The translations under genes and the position numbers were made by a program. A stretch of DNA of 64,000 bases from Christiangramia sabulilitoris (GTDB lineage: Bacteria > Bacteroidota > Bacteroidia > Flavobacteriales > Flavobacteriaceae): NCBI RefSeq assembly GCF_007050985.1, contig NZ_VHSF01000001.1, positions 496,001 through 560,000 on the forward strand, given 5' to 3'. The notes beneath the pieces were generated by a model. That model saw only the letters and a program-made list of their open reading frames with translations. It searched no databases and was not told the DNA's origin. Below, piece by piece: positions 61,935-64,000 of this stretch; the stretch's first letter is position 1; the number at the start of each line of letters is the position of its first letter.

Positions 61935-62462
61935 TTGAAAAAAATTCTTCTTATCCTATTGGTTTTAGCCAATTTAATTTCCTGTAAGACATCTTCGGAA
62001 AACGAAGGGAAGTACACCAGAGAACGAACAGAAATTCAACATAAGAATGTTCAATTTCCAGAATATAGAGGATTTGTAAATGACTTCAATAATATTTTCA
62101 CGCACGATCAAATCCAAGATTTAGAAATTCTTCTACACGAGTATGAAAAGCAAACATCAAATGAAATTGCGGTAGTTACAATAAATTCTATCGAACCTTA
62201 TGATCAAATACAGTGGTATACGACTGATCTTGCCAACTATTGGGGTATAGGTAGTAAAGGAAGAGGTAACGGACTTTTAATACTTTTAGATAATAATAAA
62301 AAGAAGATCTGGATATCAACTGGAAAAAAAACTGAAAAAATATTGACTGATAAAATCGTTAAACAAATAATTGATTCTATAATTATACCTGAATTTAAGA
62401 AAGATAAATACTATGATGGGATTGTAAAAGGAGTAGAAGAAATTAAGGTGAAGTGGAATTAA
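61935..62462 (+). CDS. Cassette 24: TPM-domain lipoprotein
   Basis: 175 aa, TTG start. Lipobox 'VLANLISC', Cys near residue 17. The rest is a TPM domain: 'GFVNDFNNIFTHDQIQDLEI', 'EIAVVTINSIEPY', 'NYWGIGSKGRGNGLLILLD'. TPM domains are found as phosphatases and in photosystem repair, and in bacteria as exported proteins of unclear activity. Usually followed by a C-terminal membrane tail; here only the domain is present. Sole gene. Confidence 0.85.
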   Translation: MKKILLILLVLANLISCKTSSENEGKYTRERTEIQHKNVQFPEYRGFVNDFNNIFTHDQIQDLEILLHEYEKQTSNEIAVVTINSIEPYDQIQWYTTDLANYWGIGSKGRGNGLLILLDNNKKKIWISTGKKTEKILTDKIVKQIIDSIIIPEFKKDKYYDGIVKGVEEIKVKWN

Positions 62463-62472
62463 TACTGTGTAC

Positions 62473-62597
62473 AACAACGGTTCATCGCCAATAAGCGGCA
62501 CCGTTAGTAAGAAAATAATTAACTTGACCAACGAACCAATACTAAGCCGACAAATCCGCGTCCCTTACTCCGCCAACTGGCGATAACCGAGACCGTT
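62473..62597 (+). repeat. attC24
   Basis: 125 bp. End arm TTAATACTGTGTACAAC mirrors GTTGTACACAATATTAA of cassette 24; only position 11 mismatched over 17. Confidence 0.87.
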
Positions 62598-62635
62598 GTG
62601 AGCAAGCCAAGAATTAATTCGTAAAGAAAAATATT

Positions 62636-62731
62636 TTGAAAAATCAAAAAAATCAGAAAAATAAGAAGTCTAGTAAAAGGAGATTTTTAGGATTTATCGA
62701 AAGTATCATTGATTTTATTTTCAACAGATAG
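62636..62731 (+). CDS. Cassette 25, gene 1: 31-aa basic peptide
   Basis: TTG start, MKNQKNQKNKKSSKRRFLGF and so on, ending FIFNR. Very basic N-terminus and hydrophobic C-terminal half. Ends 1 bp before the ATG of gene 2, so coupling is possible. Low confidence because of its length. Confidence 0.35.
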   Translation: MKNQKNQKNKKSSKRRFLGFIESIIDFIFNR

Positions 62732-62732
62732 G

Positions 62733-63041
62733 ATGACATTAGGCAAGCATATTACCCATAGATTTTTAATTTTTGGAATTATTTTATCCATTCTTGGAGT
62801 GGGTTTTTATTTAAAATATCTGCTATTTAATGATGGCAAAGAAATTTTCCAATTTCTAATAGGTGCTTTTATTTGGTTATTTTTAAGTGGTTCATTTTTA
62901 CTATATGAAAGTTCAGAATTGAAGCAAAATTTAAATAACAAAAAGAAAAGAAGATTCAATTTAATAACTGGAATATCTATTTTCACAATTATTGGGATCC
63001 TGATTCTTCAATTTATAATTGGTGCTGCAAAAGTTTTTTGA
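62733..63041 (+). CDS. Cassette 25, gene 2: three-helix membrane protein
   Basis: 102 aa from ATG 62733. Three hydrophobic helices ('FLIFGIILSILGVGFYL', 'FLIGAFIWLFLSGSFLL', 'TGISIFTIIGILILQFI') with a Lys/Arg-rich loop between the second and third (NKKKRR). No family recognised. A longer frame upstream (from 62709) would overlap the 31-aa peptide and is less likely. Confidence 0.68.
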   Translation: MTLGKHITHRFLIFGIILSILGVGFYLKYLLFNDGKEIFQFLIGAFIWLFLSGSFLLYESSELKQNLNNKKKRRFNLITGISIFTIIGILILQFIIGAAKVF

Positions 63042-63072
63042 TAAGAAAGATTTAAACTAATGGCCAGCTCAC

Positions 63073-63197
63073 AACAACGGTTCATCGCCAATAAGCGGTA
63101 GCGTTAGAAAGAAAATAATTAACTTGACCAACGAACCAATACTAAGCCGACAAATCCGCGTCCCTTACTCCGCCAACTGGCGATAACCGAGACCGTT
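63073..63197 (+). repeat. attC25
   Basis: 125 bp with GCGGTAGCG variant. End arm TGGCCAGCTCACAAC mirrors GTTGTGAGCAAGCCA of cassette 25; mismatches at 10 and 11. Confidence 0.86.
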
Positions 63198-63213
63198 GGC
63201 AACAATTTAAAAT

Positions 63214-64000
63214 ATGAGAAAAAGCTTAAATTTTTTAGGATTAATAATTGGGATAATAGGAGTTCTACTCGCAGTATATTTCCACTTTTCATCAATCAAA
63301 GAAAAAGAAATTAGCTATAACATTCAAAATGAAGCATTAAAAATATACGACTCAGATCTTCTTAAGGAAAATCAGAATATAGCAGTATATCAGAGTGATT
63401 CTATTAAAATTGATAAGACAGTATACATTAATACATTCTCAATATGGAATTCGGGAGATTTACCTATATCTAAGAACGATATTAGAAAAGACCTTATTAT
63501 AAATTTTTTAGGCGTCGAAGAAATTTTAGATATACAAGTTCTAAAAGAAATAGATAAAGAAGTTTCCAAATTCAACTTAATTCCAATTGATTCTGCATCC
63601 TATAAACTAAATTGGGACTATTTTGATCCAAAAGATGGTCTTAAATTTCAAATTATATATACAGGTAATTCCAAGGTAGAACCTCAAATAGATACCAAAA
63701 TTCTTTTAACTGACATAATAGAATATAAGCCTACACAATCAAAAAAATTTCAAGAAAAAGGAATGTACTCAATTTTCATATCAGGAACAGGTTCGATATT
63801 CTTATTACTAATCGTTTATAATTTCTTTTCAAAAAAGCCATTAAATCCATTAGCTATATTAACTAATTCCAAGTTACTTCACTACAAACCATTCCGAATA
63901 GGTTTTATGATAACGAAATTACTTTTTCTAATTATGCTTATGGTTTATGTTTCATTTTTCATCTATTTATTATACCTCTATTACTTTGGAACAACTAGCG
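63214..64000 (+). CDS. Cassette 26: membrane protein, 3' truncated by window edge
   Basis: 262 codons visible from MRKSLNFLGLIIGIIGVLLA, no stop before the edge. One N-terminal membrane helix, an extracytoplasmic beta-rich domain (about residues 30-185, 'VYINTFSIWNSGDLPISKND'), a helix near 195-210 ('SIFISGTGSIFLLLIVY') and another near 240-258. The 'IWNSGDLPI' segment is common in Bacteroidota membrane proteins with C-terminal helices. Starts 18 bp after the crossover of attC25 (start arm GTTGGCAACAATTTAA). Confidence 0.75.
   Translation, partial: MRKSLNFLGLIIGIIGVLLAVYFHFSSIKEKEISYNIQNEALKIYDSDLLKENQNIAVYQSDSIKIDKTVYINTFSIWNSGDLPISKNDIRKDLIINFLGVEEILDIQVLKEIDKEVSKFNLIPIDSASYKLNWDYFDPKDGLKFQIIYTGNSKVEPQIDTKILLTDIIEYKPTQSKKFQEKGMYSIFISGTGSIFLLLIVYNFFSKKPLNPLAILTNSKLLHYKPFRIGFMITKLLFLIMLMVYVSFFIYLLYLYYFGTTS

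Larger units (their letters stand above)
36803..64000 (+). mobile_element. Integron-like cassette array (25 complete cassettes plus one partial)
   Basis: Recombinase, attI-like site, then cassettes each made of a short gene or genes and a ~125-bp attC-like repeat. Repeats are spaced by about 0.5-2.3 kb and all lie in one orientation. Each cassette's first bases mirror the bases before its own repeat. The array runs off the right edge. Cassette genes are visibly more AT-rich than the backbone. No transposase, relaxase or phage gene was seen. Confidence 0.85.

Noticed and set aside
44376-62531. Family of minus-strand proteins sharing VKLIIFLLTVPLIGDEPLL (44376-44588, 55254-55481, 62316-62531)
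   Set aside because: They are reverse-strand translations of the repeat itself and run into unrelated cassette sequence.
38485-63197. CRISPR array
   Set aside because: Repeats are direct and regular, but 125 bp long with gene-sized, unique intervals and no cas genes.
38485-63197. Promoter inside each repeat (TTGACC, or TATTTTC on the reverse strand)
   Set aside because: No -7 box lies at a suitable distance from TTGACC; the reverse-strand match is only partial.
36803-64000. Conjugative element, prophage or transposon
   Set aside because: No relaxase, type IV secretion, phage structural or transposase gene is present in the window.

Overview
ORGANISM. The window looks like chromosome of a marine-type Flavobacteriaceae (Bacteroidota), perhaps near Gramella/Christiangramia; the genus is a guess. 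Support comes from promoters of the Bacteroidota type (TAnnTTTG -7 boxes, no consistent Shine-Dalgarno), Bacteroidota-typical families (DUF2141, DUF4870, GIN-domain, DUF6090, head-to-tail lipoproteins) and the low GC content. No rRNA, tRNA, IS element or CRISPR array was seen.

BACKBONE, 1-36.7 kb. Ordinary chromosomal genes: a truncated DUF58 protein, oxyR, an AIM24-type protein, a PadR-DUF4870-PspC envelope-stress-like operon, trxB, a TRIC-type channel, a LytTR regulator, a tandem duplicated pair of secreted proteins (11.9-14.5 kb), a three-subunit biotin-dependent acyl-CoA carboxylase, SDR/aldehyde dehydrogenase genes, cydAB, succinate-semialdehyde dehydrogenase. Interleaved is a dispersed sulfur/persulfide set: a YeeE/YedE pair, a persulfide-dioxygenase-like MBL-rhodanese fusion with a sterol-desaturase-like gene, a TauE/SafE exporter and a cysteine-rich Crp/Fnr regulator. 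Three of these operons share one promoter design: a perfect GTAAC-N4-GTTAC palindrome exactly 22 bp upstream of a -7 box. A fourth palindrome may drive a small RNA.

CASSETTE ARRAY, 36.8 kb to the right edge. A tyrosine recombinase (36803-37945) is followed 27 bp later by an attI-like site and then 25 complete gene cassettes plus a 26th cut by the window end. Each cassette ends in a ~125-bp repeat (24 near-identical, 1 divergent) that folds like an integron attC: AAC/GTT ends, three further paired blocks, one extrahelical base in the 5' half and a ~70-nt terminal loop. The first ~12-20 bases of every cassette are complementary to the bases just before that SAME cassette's repeat, with an almost invariant A-C mismatch at position 11; the arms differ from cassette to cassette, so this is covariation and fixes the crossover at G|TT. 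The recombinase has all catalytic residues and an IntI-like RSPLD tail, but lacks the IntI-specific insert, carries an N-terminal domain of Bacteroidota recombinases, and points the same way as the cassettes. I read this as an integron-like system built on a non-IntI integrase.

CARGO. Most cassettes carry one short, AT-rich gene for a lipoprotein or secreted/membrane protein of unknown function. Exceptions: an RloA/RloB (AbiL-like) anti-phage pair in reverse orientation, a three-gene cassette with a HEPN-like protein, an ECF sigma factor cassette, a TlpA-like thioredoxin lipoprotein, a TPM-domain lipoprotein, an SRPBCC membrane protein and a frameshifted HExxH metallopeptidase. One cassette gene is broken by an in-frame stop. 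All functional statements are from sequence reading alone; no database search was run.
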